From NCBI RefSeq assembly GCF_015832195.1, contig NC_052018.1, positions 67,641,666 through 67,705,665 on the forward strand: a DNA stretch of 64,000 nucleotides, given 5' to 3'. Made by a program: the position numbers and the translations under genes. The stretch is from Motacilla alba alba. Lineage: Eukaryota; Chordata; Aves; Passeriformes; Motacillidae. Under the pieces are notes generated by a model, which saw only the letters and a program-made list of their open reading frames with translations, was not told the origin of the DNA and made no database searches. Shown one piece after another: positions 26,506-36,700 of this stretch. Each line of letters starts with the position of its first letter. The stretch's first letter is position 1.

Positions 26506-29162
26506 TGTTTTCAAGGGCTTGCAGAGACAGCCATATGTGGCAAACATTACATCATAATAAGATATTCTGTGCTCTCTCACCTCATCAACTAATTCAGAAG
26601 CAGCTTAGTATTATTTCTTCATAACAATTAGCTGACATATTCATAATACGTTTGAAATATTGAAGAGGATGCTGTCTTTTGTTTGAACTGATGGTTTCAG
26701 TTAAATGCTTGTGTATTTCCCAAAACATCCAGTGCCAATCACTATCAGTGAGATATATTTAGGTTTAATTAAAATATCAAATTCAATAGTGCCATGTGAT
26801 ATTAATATAACAAGGGATATTAACTTCTGCCTTGTGTGATACACATATTAAATTGTTATCACATGTACTCCATCCTCAACATATCCCTGGCAGAATTCTT
26901 GTCACTTAAAATCTGCCCCGCTGTCAGAAGGAACCACCCATCATTTTATTTGTTTGATTGGAGCATCATTTTATTTGTTTGATTGGAGCATCTACTGCTG
27001 CTTGGGGTGGGGGTAGGCTCTGTTTGCTTTGGGCAACTCAAACATCTTCTACAACCTTCTTGCTCTGTTGTAGTGAGGAAAAAAGTGCTTGTTAAGTTCA
27101 AAGGAGATATGTCCTCAGTCATGGACAGCAATGGCTGTTTCAAGAGCAGTACCAGGGGAAAGCCTGAAGCAGATACAGAGCAAAAGAGATGCAGCATTCC
27201 TTACAAAGTGTAACAGTAACAGCAGGCTGAGAATTGTCCTTTCCTCTTCTTCATAGCTGCTGAACACGAGATCCACAAACAAGGACAATGTGTTGATTTT
27301 TGTGAATTTCTACTCCTTTGCAACATGATGCAACTAAGTAGGCTTCTTTAATCTCAGGGAAGTTCTGAATGATTTTTCCTCTGAAATACTAGAGATTTCA
27401 AACAGTTCAAAAAGGAAGACGCTAAAGCAAGAAGCTTGGGCATGTTTTATGAGGATACAATAATTACAGTGGGTTGTAGACCATATTTTGAGAGGAAAAC
27501 CACCAGGAGATGAAGACCTAAAGTGAAGCAAGGATAAACTAGCTGATGCAGCTGGAGACAAACTCTCCCCAAATTCTGAAACTTGAATTTTACTCTTTCT
27601 CCCTTTCAAGTTGCATGAACTTGTGTTGTTTGGGAGTAGAGGGAGACATCACACAAAAAGCACCACTTGTAAGAATCTCACTCAACACGTTTTCATGAAA
27701 GAAATTAACCAGAGACCCTGTTAATTACTCACAGTTCTTGGAAGAAGCTGCATTGGCTGCCTTCCTGGTTCCACACATATTGCCTTTATTAGGCGTTATA
27801 CAGCAAGTGAATCATACATGACAGGGCTGGTCTGGCTCTGATATTTTGAGGTTATCTGGTCCTGTTTAGTGATGTTCCCTGGAGATCCAGATGTCCCTAA
27901 AGCCCCTCATGGCAGAGAAGAAGGAAGAGAACTCATTTCAAATGGGCTTCTGTTCTCTGCTACTCATCTCTCTTCTTTGTCTAGATAATACTGCAATCTA
28001 ACCAGAGAATGGAGTGGAGATTAACTAGTGACTTCATTCATTCATATCATCCCAGATTTTGGGAGGATTCTCTGCTCTAAAACCAGTAGAGCATCATCAA
28101 AACAGAGAGAAAGAGGGTCTAAGGTTAATTTAGAGAAGGAGAACAACAGACTTTAGAGAGATTAACACATTTTTTTTTCTTTTAATTGTCACTGAAAGTT
28201 GTTACAAGCAAAAGTCTAGACTGGTCATAGAGTGAATGAAAAAGAAAATATAGGACGTGTGTGATGCCTATGAGATCACTGCTTTCATTCTAGATTAGCA
28301 GTTTTTGAAAGATTCCGGGTAGCTCAGGTTCCTCAAGCTATTTTGGAGAATTGAAAGGTTTTGCAGTGTTCATGACTTTATGAACCACAGCTTTAAAGAC
28401 AGTGTTGAGAGGCACTTCAGCAGTCAGAGCTGAAATCATCCCCAGGGAAGAAAAAAATTCCAATCAAGGAGAAATTTCCTTCATGCCCTGCGTAGATTAA
28501 TCTTATTTAATCTGGTAAACTGAATATGTGAGCCTTCTGGAGACTTTTCAAAGGTAGATGTGTGAGGAGCCATTATTTCCTCCCAAAGAGCAAACAAAGG
28601 AGAAACAACTTTCAACTACCTGAAAGCCCGAGTGCCTGGAGCATACAGATGGGCTCAGGGCACATGGAGAGCTCAAATGAAATTTTTATAGGAATGAAGT
28701 GAAAGGAGCTAAAGAAAGCTAATAGCACTTTCTTTTCCTTCTGTGCGGACAGAGTAATTTGTATTTGAAGTCAGAACCAGGCAATACTAAGAATGTTTCA
28801 TTCATGATGATTGTGAAATACAGAGATGGCATTTTTGCCAGGAGTACATTTATCCAGGTTAATGAAGTTCTTTACCGGGGGTTGTATGAAGTATTTACTC
28901 ATGTTTCTGGGATGGGATGTTGCCCTGTCTAGGTAGAGACATATTTTAGAGTTGTTTTCCACATAGCAAAGATAAAGTACTGAAAAAAACAGGATCAAAA
29001 TTGCCGCTGCTTAGAGTGCTTTCCTGGCTTAAATCCACAATGCTAGAAAGAACTCCAAACTAAAAAACAGGTGCACTATGTCCAAAGGCATTTAGGTGCC
29101 TAATTGTCTGTGAAAACAGTACGAGCCGTTGAAGATCTTGACAAGTGTGATTTATCTTACAG
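26506..29162. other. No gene seen; non-coding sequence
   Basis: This is AT-rich sequence without a recognised transposon, apart from the 25-bp tandem duplication at 26,939. Open frames are short with no conserved pattern. Confidence 0.55.
26939..26992. repeat. Tandem duplication, 25-bp unit
   Basis: The unit CATCATTTTATTTGTTTGAT plus TGGAG occurs twice back to back without mismatch, followed by the first four bases of a third copy. The identity suggests a recent slippage or duplication event. Confidence 0.95.
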
Positions 29163-29379
29163 GGACGCCACATTCTCCTGCATTCTTGCATCTTCTCCTA
29201 AGGCACGACCCGACATTGCCCATGCGACCTATCCCAGCGGCGGCCGAATTATCGTGCAGATAAGCTATGTGCCAAATGTTCTGCGTCAACAGAGGGATAT
29301 CATGTTTTGTAATTCCCATTCAGAAAGGTGGCTTTGAACGGAAGTTATTAAGGAGCCACAAGTGGAATACTTGCGCTAA
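29163..29379 (+). other. Candidate exon in a CpG-retaining block
   Basis: A good acceptor (GATTTATCTTACAG, AG at 29161-29162) and a donor TAA|GTGAGT (GT at 29380) bound 217 bp. The segment has far more CpG than its AT-rich surroundings (GGACGCC, GGCACGACCCGAC, CAGCGGCGGCCG). One frame is open from the acceptor to TGA at 29,335-29,337, and the open frame begins upstream at 29,104. The reading (RDATFSC... then SGGRIIVQISYV) matches no family I know. CpG retention suggests either conservation or a young insertion. It could be a terminal coding exon, a lncRNA exon, a conserved non-coding element or part of an unrecognised transposon; CpGs continue at lower density to about 29,600. Confidence 0.3.
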
Positions 29380-31466
29380 GTGAGTGTAGTTGGGGTGGGT
29401 CCAGCCACCGAAACGGAAGAAACTCAAGACCAGGAGTCAGTCACCAAGGACAGACCAGCCCAAGGCTCCAGATGGAAATGCACCCAGGAAAACTGAGAAA
29501 TCATGGGTACCTCAAACCAAAGAGCAAATCAAGAGCAAGGTCAAGAAATCAAAGAGCTTGCACTGAAAGTTACGGATAAACGTGAGCTACGACTAGAACA
29601 AGACAATGCAGGTTAGTTGAGAGGCAGGAATCATGAAGAAACAAAGGGGTATTTGTAAGGCACTGAAATCAGTTTGTGGGAATGTACCTGAGTCAGGAAC
29701 GCATGGCATCCCTTGGACAGTCAGGAGTCTCAGGACACCAATCTCCCAGGAGGATATTGAGCCAGCTCCTGTCTTCAGAGCTTGACTGCTTACTCAGGGC
29801 CTTAGAAAGGAGGATATGTGTGTAACTTGACACAAATCATCAGTTTGTCCATTCAGTGCAGATATGCCAACATACAAACAGGAATAATTCATATAATCAC
29901 CAAAAGGGACCACCAGATCTCCCAGGTTTCTTCTTTTCTGACTTATACAACTGTGGATTGTGTCTTGGGGCAGAAATGAGGTTGAGGTATGTGACTGACA
30001 GTACCATCTCTCAAGCTTCCTTTAGCTCTGGGGCTGTGCTACAGCCCTTCATGCTCTGCAGTCACTCCTGCGCCAGATGTGCTCACAGATCAAGACAAGC
30101 TCTGTGTTCAGGGCTGCAAAGCAGAACATCTTCTGTAGTGGCGATGACAAAGATACGGTCCTTGCTGTGAAGGAGATGGGCACCAGTTGTTTGTGTTTTG
30201 TCTCAGTGTGAGACAAAAGACACGGATTACAGTCATTCCTGAAGGGTGGCCACATCAGAAGTAGAATATAGTCATTAAATCTGTAGATTAAAAGTAGGTA
30301 TAGGCTTCAACATCTTGCTGAATTAATGGCTCTGTAATTTCCAGGGGACATTAAAAGGTTAGTCTTTTAGTTTAAGTACAGCACACAATAGAAGTCAGGC
30401 ACTCACAGTGGAGGAAAGAAGCAGCAATATCAATACAAATGTGCTTTACAGTGATACTGCTGGATAAATGCTATCTGCAGAATGTAACTATTTCAGTTTT
30501 TAAAATATAAACAAAAACCTGCATAACTAACTATTTTAATAGCATAAAATTCTAGTTGTAGACCACACTAAAGAATAAATAAGCTGTGTATTTTCCATGT
30601 CAGATCGAGACCCTTTGTGGTTCTCACTAACCAAACTGTAAAAAAAAGAAAAAAAAGTTGTTTAGAATCTAAAATGTCTCAGTTTGCTTACTACTATATA
30701 TGTGAAAGAAATATGTATGAAAAACAATCATTGATCAAACAGAAAATGAAACATTTTTGGTTTAAAAATAAAACCTATAATGAGAAAATAAAAATTATTT
30801 ATGAAGTCAAACGACTTTTAAATCTTTAAATTCCCCACATACCTTCTAGGATTATAGTAACCTGTGGAAGGTCATTATAGTTATAAGGGAAAAGATTAAA
30901 TAAGCACTTAAGCAGACATAAATAAAACAGACAGGTTAAAAGCTATTAAATTGAACAAGACTAGAGGGAAACTTATCAGTGCTGTAAAGGAATCCAAACA
31001 CAGAAGGAAACAAACACAATGTTGAAAATAGCTAATGGGAAGTAGCAACTCTGCAAGTACAAAATCTAAGTCCCAAGTCATCTATAGCAAAGAAATCCTT
31101 GGTCCATAAGGAGGAGTATGACAAATATATTACATGAAAACTTCTCTAATGAGTTCAGACCTTTTCCCCCCAAATAACACATAGCAGGATACAAAATTTG
31201 CATTAAAATGATAAGACAATATGATTGCAAACTAGCAGCTAGAAGGAAGCCTAAGGCTACAGACTGCTATGATGTTTGCTTCAGCCAATGCTCATCTGGA
31301 GGGCTGTATCCCTTCCTCTGACACAAATACCTGTCTGTTGAGGGAGAAAAACAGGAGGCTGAAAAGAGGCCTTGAAAATGGAGTTTGCATTCTTCCCAGA
31401 AAAAAAGGCAGAGTGAAGACTCAGGAAATACTGAAAGACAGTGTACACACATATATGTGTATTTGT
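29380..31466. other. No gene seen; non-coding sequence
   Basis: Unique sequence, becoming very A/T-rich after 30,500. No recognised transposon or conserved frame. Scattered CpGs at 29,390-29,600 adjoin the exon-like block to the left. Confidence 0.5.
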
Positions 31467-31470
31467 AGGT

Positions 31471-31475
31471 GTATG

Positions 31476-31529
<54 letters not shown>
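31471..31529. repeat. Compound microsatellite (GTAT)n(AT)n(AC)n
   Basis: GTATGTATGT passes into about 16 AT units and then about 9 AC units. The three-part structure is typical of a mutated microsatellite and is likely length-polymorphic. Open frames across it encode only Tyr-Ile repeats and are not genes. Confidence 0.97.
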
Positions 31530-32950
31530 TGTCAGGCAGTCATTTGCATCAGGAGCATGCAGGGAGAGATATGCCTGTGACAGAGGTGTTGGGGCAGGGG
31601 GGAAGGTGATGGAAGTGCAGAGGCTGCTGTGTCTCTTGGCCATGGCTGGAAATGTAGCTTGGTGTCTAAACCAGCAATTTCATTTCTCCAGGGAAAAATA
31701 AATCGGCACCATTTGAAACAAAAACATATAATAAAAAAGAAACAGGATCTTTTAGTTATTCTTGGGGGATAGCTAAAGTTCCAGAGGTGTAGCTTCACTG
31801 AATTCACTGAGGGATGTTTCTGCTAATAAAGCTTTTAAAATGAGGGATGGATTATACTCCAAGTATGGATATTTCTAAATATGTCTGGGTTTATATATTT
31901 CTCAATATTTCTATTTTTATTTTTCTGACTTTTGCCTGTACAAAATATAAACGAAACCATTCTTAACTAGTTCTGGATGCCCCAAAGAGACAAAAGTGTG
32001 CCTGTTTGGTAGGGAATGAAAAATAACATACGATTTTGTTGGAAAAAATAATTAAATACAGAATCAATTAAAAATGTTATGGAGGTCACCATTAAAAAAT
32101 CCACATACTGCAGCCATGCAAAGGTATCTCTGCAACTCCATCCTCTGTTTCAAATGCTTCAATCTGCCAAATTTGGATCAATATTGACTTTAATGGCATC
32201 TGATGTACCAACAGGCATAGATGCTGCTTAATTCAACAGCATCAGTTACATACAGGTCATTGAACTAATTAAGAGTGCATCTGTTATAAGTCATCATTTT
32301 GTTCTCCCTAATTTTAATAAGCAATTTTGCCAGCATGCTTACTGGAAATATTACAACATCTTCTTGCACTGAGAAAACCCACAGGATTTATTTATCTGGT
32401 TCAACTGTATGCTGTTTAAACAGAGGGTCAAACCAAAGGCTCGCCATTTTGCCCATAAGACAGGTCTAAGATTTGCCTTGAGATTACAGCACATCTGCAG
32501 GAGGGAGAATACTTTTCCACAGGTCACTCAAGTCATCCTGAGCAAAAGGAACACCAACACCAAAGATGCACCCAGGAATGACAACCACAGCCGCTGAGAG
32601 TGAATAACCTGTGATTCAGGACGAGGAGGCATCCTGGTTCTATTTCCTGGGCATGCCGAGATTTGACGTGCAGTTAACCCAGCTGGGACTCGGAGCCCAA
32701 ATAGAGTAAGAAAAGCAAACTCAACTCAGGCAAAGAATGCTTTGTCCTACCTCAGATTTAGCCCTCAGGTGATCAAGCACTGCATGCTTTCAATTTTACC
32801 GGCTAGGGATATTTTTCTTTAACGTTTAGAGAACAAACGCGTCTGAATATTGAGCATGACACAAAATGTCATGAATGCTTAAAGTTGCGGGTCCTTCAGC
32901 TCACGGAGGAAGATGCGAAGGGAAGGAGGGTGTTTCGTCAAACCCAGGGT
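31530..32950. other. Upstream flank of the CpG-island promoter
   Basis: AT-rich sequence with no recognised repeat. CpG and GC content begin to rise after about 32,820 on approach to the island. No coding frame is supported. Confidence 0.5.
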
Positions 32951-32982
32951 GAGAATGTCCCTACATAAACAAAGGGCCCGGG

Positions 32983-32987
32983 ATTGG
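32983..32987 (-). promoter_or_regulatory. Inverted CCAAT box
   Basis: GGATTGGACGTCG contains ATTGG (CCAAT on the minus strand) next to a GACGTC core that resembles a CRE half-palindrome. It lies about 250 bp upstream of the presumed start region, on the upstream shoulder of the CpG island. Motif match only. Confidence 0.35.
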
Positions 32988-33003
32988 ACGTCGTTTTAGG
33001 GAA

Positions 33004-33017
33004 GGGGGGGGGGGGGG
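33004..33017 (+). repeat. Poly(G) run, 14 bases
   Basis: An uninterrupted G14 is followed by further GGGG groups to about 33,050. It can form a G-quadruplex on the + strand and is often a sequencing or assembly weak spot. Confidence 0.95.
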
Positions 33018-33107
33018 CGTAGTGGGGGAGCGGGAGGGTGTGAGGGGGAAGGAGCGCAGATAGCTGTGCCCGCCAGGTTGGGAAGCCGGCGGGCGGCAGG
33101 GAGGAGC

Positions 33108-33114
33108 GGGGCGG
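33108..33114 (+). promoter_or_regulatory. GC box (Sp1-type)
   Basis: GGGGCGG within GAGCGGGGCGGCCGG, about 100-150 bp upstream of the presumed transcription start. Further GGGCGG-like cores follow at about 33,149-33,171. Motif match only. Confidence 0.5.
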
Positions 33115-33202
33115 CCGGCAGCGGAGCGCGTGGGGCGACGGAGGGGAGGCGGGCGGGAGGCGGCGGGCGGGCAGGCCGGTGTGAGCTGTTTGGCCACCGG
33201 AG

Positions 33203-33207
33203 CCAAT
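33203..33207 (+). promoter_or_regulatory. CCAAT box
   Basis: GAGCCAATCG matches the NF-Y core on the + strand, inside the island and just upstream of the predicted first exon. With no TATA box nearby, this placement argues for initiation shortly downstream (roughly 33,230-33,300) and rightward transcription. The start itself cannot be read from sequence. Confidence 0.45.
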
Positions 33208-33239
33208 CGAAAGCGGGGCCTTGATCCTCTCCTCGGGCA

Positions 33240-33482
33240 GTGGCTGCGCCGAGCCAGTGCCGCGCTCCCCGCAGCCGTCGGGACCGGCACAGCCGCCTCG
33301 CTCTCTCCGCGCACCGCTGGCCCCACCGAGCGCCTATGGGCATCTGCAGCCGCCGAGGGCTTCGCACCACCGCCACCGGCAGCAGCGGCACAGGGCGGCG
33401 ACCGCCACCCCGCTTCATCGCCTCTTGGGATCTATAGCCGGCGGACGGAGCGCGCTGCCGACCCTTCCCCGCCTCCGTGCAG
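33240..33482 (+). other. Predicted untranslated first exon of an unidentified gene
   Basis: The right boundary is well supported: TCCGTGCAG|GTATGGGG (donor GT at 33,483) lies inside the CpG island. The left boundary is only estimated from the CCAAT and GC boxes. No frame beginning with ATG stays open to the donor: the only forward ATG (33,336) opens a 33-codon frame that closes at 33,437. The exon is therefore most likely all 5' UTR, with the coding start in a later exon beyond a long intron. The gene cannot be named because no coding exon is in the window. Confidence 0.6.
33336..33437 (+). other. Possible upstream ORF in the 5' UTR, 33 codons
   Basis: The frame runs ATG at 33,336 to TAG at 33,435-33,437 and starts MGICSRRG. 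The context has G at +4 but no purine at -3, so the start is weak. If the exon is transcribed from upstream of this ATG, the frame could dampen translation of the main ORF. The peptide matches nothing known. Confidence 0.25.
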
Positions 33483-33695
33483 GTATGGGGCGGCCGGGGC
33501 GAGCCCAGCGCCCTGACCCGCCACCGCTCCTCTTGCGGCCGGCTCGCTCCCTTCCTCCTCCTCTTCCTCCCCTGCCCTGCTGCCGCTCCTCCGGGGACGG
33601 GCGGCGGGCCCCGCGGGCGCGGTGGCGGTGACAGCGCGGGGCCGCCCGCAGCCTCGTCCCGCACCGTCCCGCACCCCCGCGCCCCTCCGCCGCCC

Positions 33696-33735
33696 GCCCG
33701 GCCCGGCCCGGCCCGGCCCGGCCCGGCCCGGCCCC
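33696..33735. repeat. (GCCCG)n pentanucleotide repeat, seven copies
   Basis: Seven perfect GCCCG units run from 33,696 to 33,730, followed by GCCCC. The repeat lies about 210 bp inside the predicted first intron, within the CpG island. GC-rich arrays of this sort tend to vary in length and form secondary structure. Confidence 0.97.
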
Positions 33736-36700
33736 ACTGGGGAGCTCGGCGGGGCCGCGCTCGCCTCGGGGGAGCGGCGCGTCCGAGCCCCGGCCGCCCG
33801 CGGGGCGCTTGCAGGGGCACGGAACGAGATCAGCGAGAGCGGCGCCGAGCTCTGGCTGCCTTGCTCCGAGCGCCCTGGGAAGTCACCTGGATGGCCAGGT
33901 TTCCCAGCGTTGGGAGCGTGGCGCATCCCGTGCCCACGGTCCCTCGCAAAGGAAAAAGAAAGACAGACCAGAAAAAAAAAAAAAATTATCTCGTGCTTGA
34001 AACCTGTGCCCCTTTGTACCTTTCTTTCTTTGCTTTGGGTTAATGATGGTTTGTGATTATGAAACCCCACGAGGGATCAGCTCCAAGAGCGAATAGCATT
34101 ACTTTAAGTCATGACTTGGAAATATACGTGTGTGTATACAGATACTGGGATTTGGTTTTTTTTTACCTTGAACTTGGGGATTGTACAAACCCATGTCTGT
34201 CTCACAAGGAGCTCCTGACTGACTTTCTGCTAAAGTTAAGGAAATATTTGTGCTTCCACAGGTCTTGCAGAATTGGAGGCACAGGTCTTATAAAAAAATT
34301 GCAGTGGCATTTGGCTGAACAGCTCTTATTTTTAGCATGCTATTGTGAAAGTGGTTATATAACTTTTGGTGGATTTTTGAGGACAAAATTAACAGCTCAT
34401 AACACGTTAAACCTCTTTTATTTTCTTTTCCCCTCTTTTTTTTTTTTTTATTTCTCTCTGAAAGAGGAGAAATAAACACAATTAAATCCCAATGAGTAGA
34501 GTCAGGTGAACTTCAGCCGAATGATAGAAATTCCCTGAGAAAAAGCCCCAGGTTGGGAATCCCACAATCTCAAGCCCTCTCAACAATCACAAAGCAGCAG
34601 GTGCAAGACCAAGCAATGTCAGCTCAGAGCCCCAATTAGGAAGCTGCTTATCAGGCTGCTTCAAGGCTATTTCTTGCTCAACCAGGGTGAAATTAGCAAT
34701 CACTTCAGAGTCTTGTGTTCCCACCCGTGCCAATACAATGCAGATGCTGTGTTTCCTTAGGGGATTAGATTGTTTCTTGAACTTCAAAAAGTACGGACAG
34801 CCCAAAGTATTTGCTTATAATGCTTGATGTATTTTAATGCAGATGCTTCACTTGAAAAACTTGGTTCCTGCTTCTCAGGCAGGTCTTTCTTCATTACTTA
34901 CAAAAATTTAAGAGTAATTTGCTAAGATTTTAAAAAATCACTTCAAGAAAGTAACTGTGGAACAGCAGTGTGCCCCAGGACATGAGGGTGCTGTGATAGT
35001 GTTCACACTCTGAGCAAATGGTCTCTCTCCCGCTTTTGTTGCGTGGTCCTCATGAACTGCGGTCATCCAAGTCCTAAGTTCTGAACATTTGTGACCACTG
35101 TGCAGCTGAAAAGAGAGGACTGGTTTGTAAAATCTCTATTGCAGGATGAGTGAGAAACGTACCAAGTAGGATTGTGCCTTCTCACCTCTCTTGCAGCCCG
35201 CTGTTTGGACAAAGCTCTTGTGTGCGGGGAGGAGGTTTGTGTGGTGGCAGTGAGTTTTACTCAGTCTTCCATTGCAGTATAATAAGTAAGTGAAAGATGT
35301 GTCAGTGAAAAGCATCAGTAAGGCCTCCACAAGAGTGCCACAAAAATAAATGCCGCTAACCCAAGGTTTTGAGCTGATTTGTTTAGCTGAAATATATTCT
35401 CTTTTTTAATCTCTTAAATAGACTGTGCATGACTTTCAGTGTGGGATAGAACAAATGTATGAAAATTGAAGAATTTAACTGTGGAGATTTTTGTTTCTTT
35501 ACGTAGTATCAGGTGAGGGTAAAAATTAACATCTGAAGTACTCACTGAACTGCATCGATAAATTAGAAAATGCTTGGTTTCAGTCACCATTTGTCAATGT
35601 CTATGAAAGTAAATCTCAGAGACACAGATCATCTTTTGTAGCAAATAGTCCTGTTTGAGTTCTGTATAATAAATCTGGTAACTTGTTTATTTCTAACACT
35701 ATTGCTAAAATAACATAGTTCTAGCCCAATCATCAGAAACTGGTAAATTCCAATTTGGGATTGGTACAGTGATATTTACCAATTTCTGATCTAGAGTTAG
35801 AATTGTTTCAATGAGCAGTTCCAAGTTACTGAGTAAGAATGGAGCTGTTCAAGATACTGTGCAGATTTACTGACATCTGAAGAGTATCTCAAAGAGTAGC
35901 ATAAGAGTCTTTTCCTCTGCATGCGGATGCTCTTGGGTGTGGTTGTGCAGTTATAGTGTTGTGGTTCATGTCAGGAGTGGGCTTTTGATACCTATCCTTC
36001 AGTTGTTCACTTACTGTCCATCGCCATATAGTTCATGGAGGGCCAGTTGGATTCCTTTAAGATGAATCTAAACTAAGAGACGTGCTAGAGTTGTTTCTGG
36101 AAATACAATCCATATGACCGTATCTAGCCTGAAGGAAAACCCTATAAAATACGTACAGTGTCTTCTGTGCCTAAATGTTTTGCAGTGCCTGTCAGTTCCT
36201 GTTGGGCTGTGCTAGCTGCTACAGTAGACCTGGTCCATTTGCAGTATGCTGTTCCTGAGGTACCACGCAGTCTGAAGACCATACTAGCTGTTTTTCCCAG
36301 GGCTGTGGGCTAGTTGCTGCTTCTTGCACCATTGCTGTTACCAAAAAACTCCTGCCTGAGCTGGACAGCACAGCCCTGCAATCAGCCGGGGCTGTCCTGC
36401 TGAGAACTCTTCAGTTCAAAATAAAGATGGCTAATTTTGTTTTTTTTTTCCCTAGTTTGGCATGTGATAGCAGGCTAGTTTTTGAGTGGGAGCTTTGGAT
36501 AGTGTAGCCTTGTGCTTGTCTGCTTGGTGTGGACACAGCAGTTGCATTTAGGAAAGGACAGCTGGTGCTTCTTCATGGTTGTTTGCCTGTCACTGGCCAT
36601 AGCCCTTCTGCGTATAAAGGTCCATAAGGCTGTTTATATTCTTCATTGCATTTGGGAGTGGTGAGAAATGTTAGCTTGAGACTTTAAAGCTGTCATTTAG

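Larger units (their letters stand above)
33035..33935. promoter_or_regulatory. Strong CpG island (gene promoter)
   Basis: About 900 bp of very GC-rich, CpG-dense sequence contrasts sharply with AT-rich flanks. It includes multiple GC boxes, a CCAAT box and a predicted first exon with splice donor. This is the classic look of a TATA-less vertebrate promoter. The long open frames on both strands inside it (up to 274 codons, Pro/Arg/Ala/Gly-rich) are by-products of GC content and are not annotated as genes. Confidence 0.93.

Noticed and set aside
29199..29207. TAAGGCACG, identical to the first nine bases of miR-124
   Set aside because: The match stops after nine bases and no hairpin arm is evident.
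31267..31701. Frames of 87-120 codons across the AT/AC microsatellite
   Set aside because: The open length comes from Tyr-Ile and Thr-His repeats of the microsatellite.
32996..33820. 274-codon minus-strand open frame in the CpG island
   Set aside because: The composition is Pro/Arg/Ala/Gly from GC-rich sequence, overlapping open frames exist in other phases and strands, and there is no domain.
33432..34070. 212-codon minus-strand open frame
   Set aside because: It crosses the island edge, a poly(A)/poly(T) tract and GC repeats; it reads as a GC-bias artefact.
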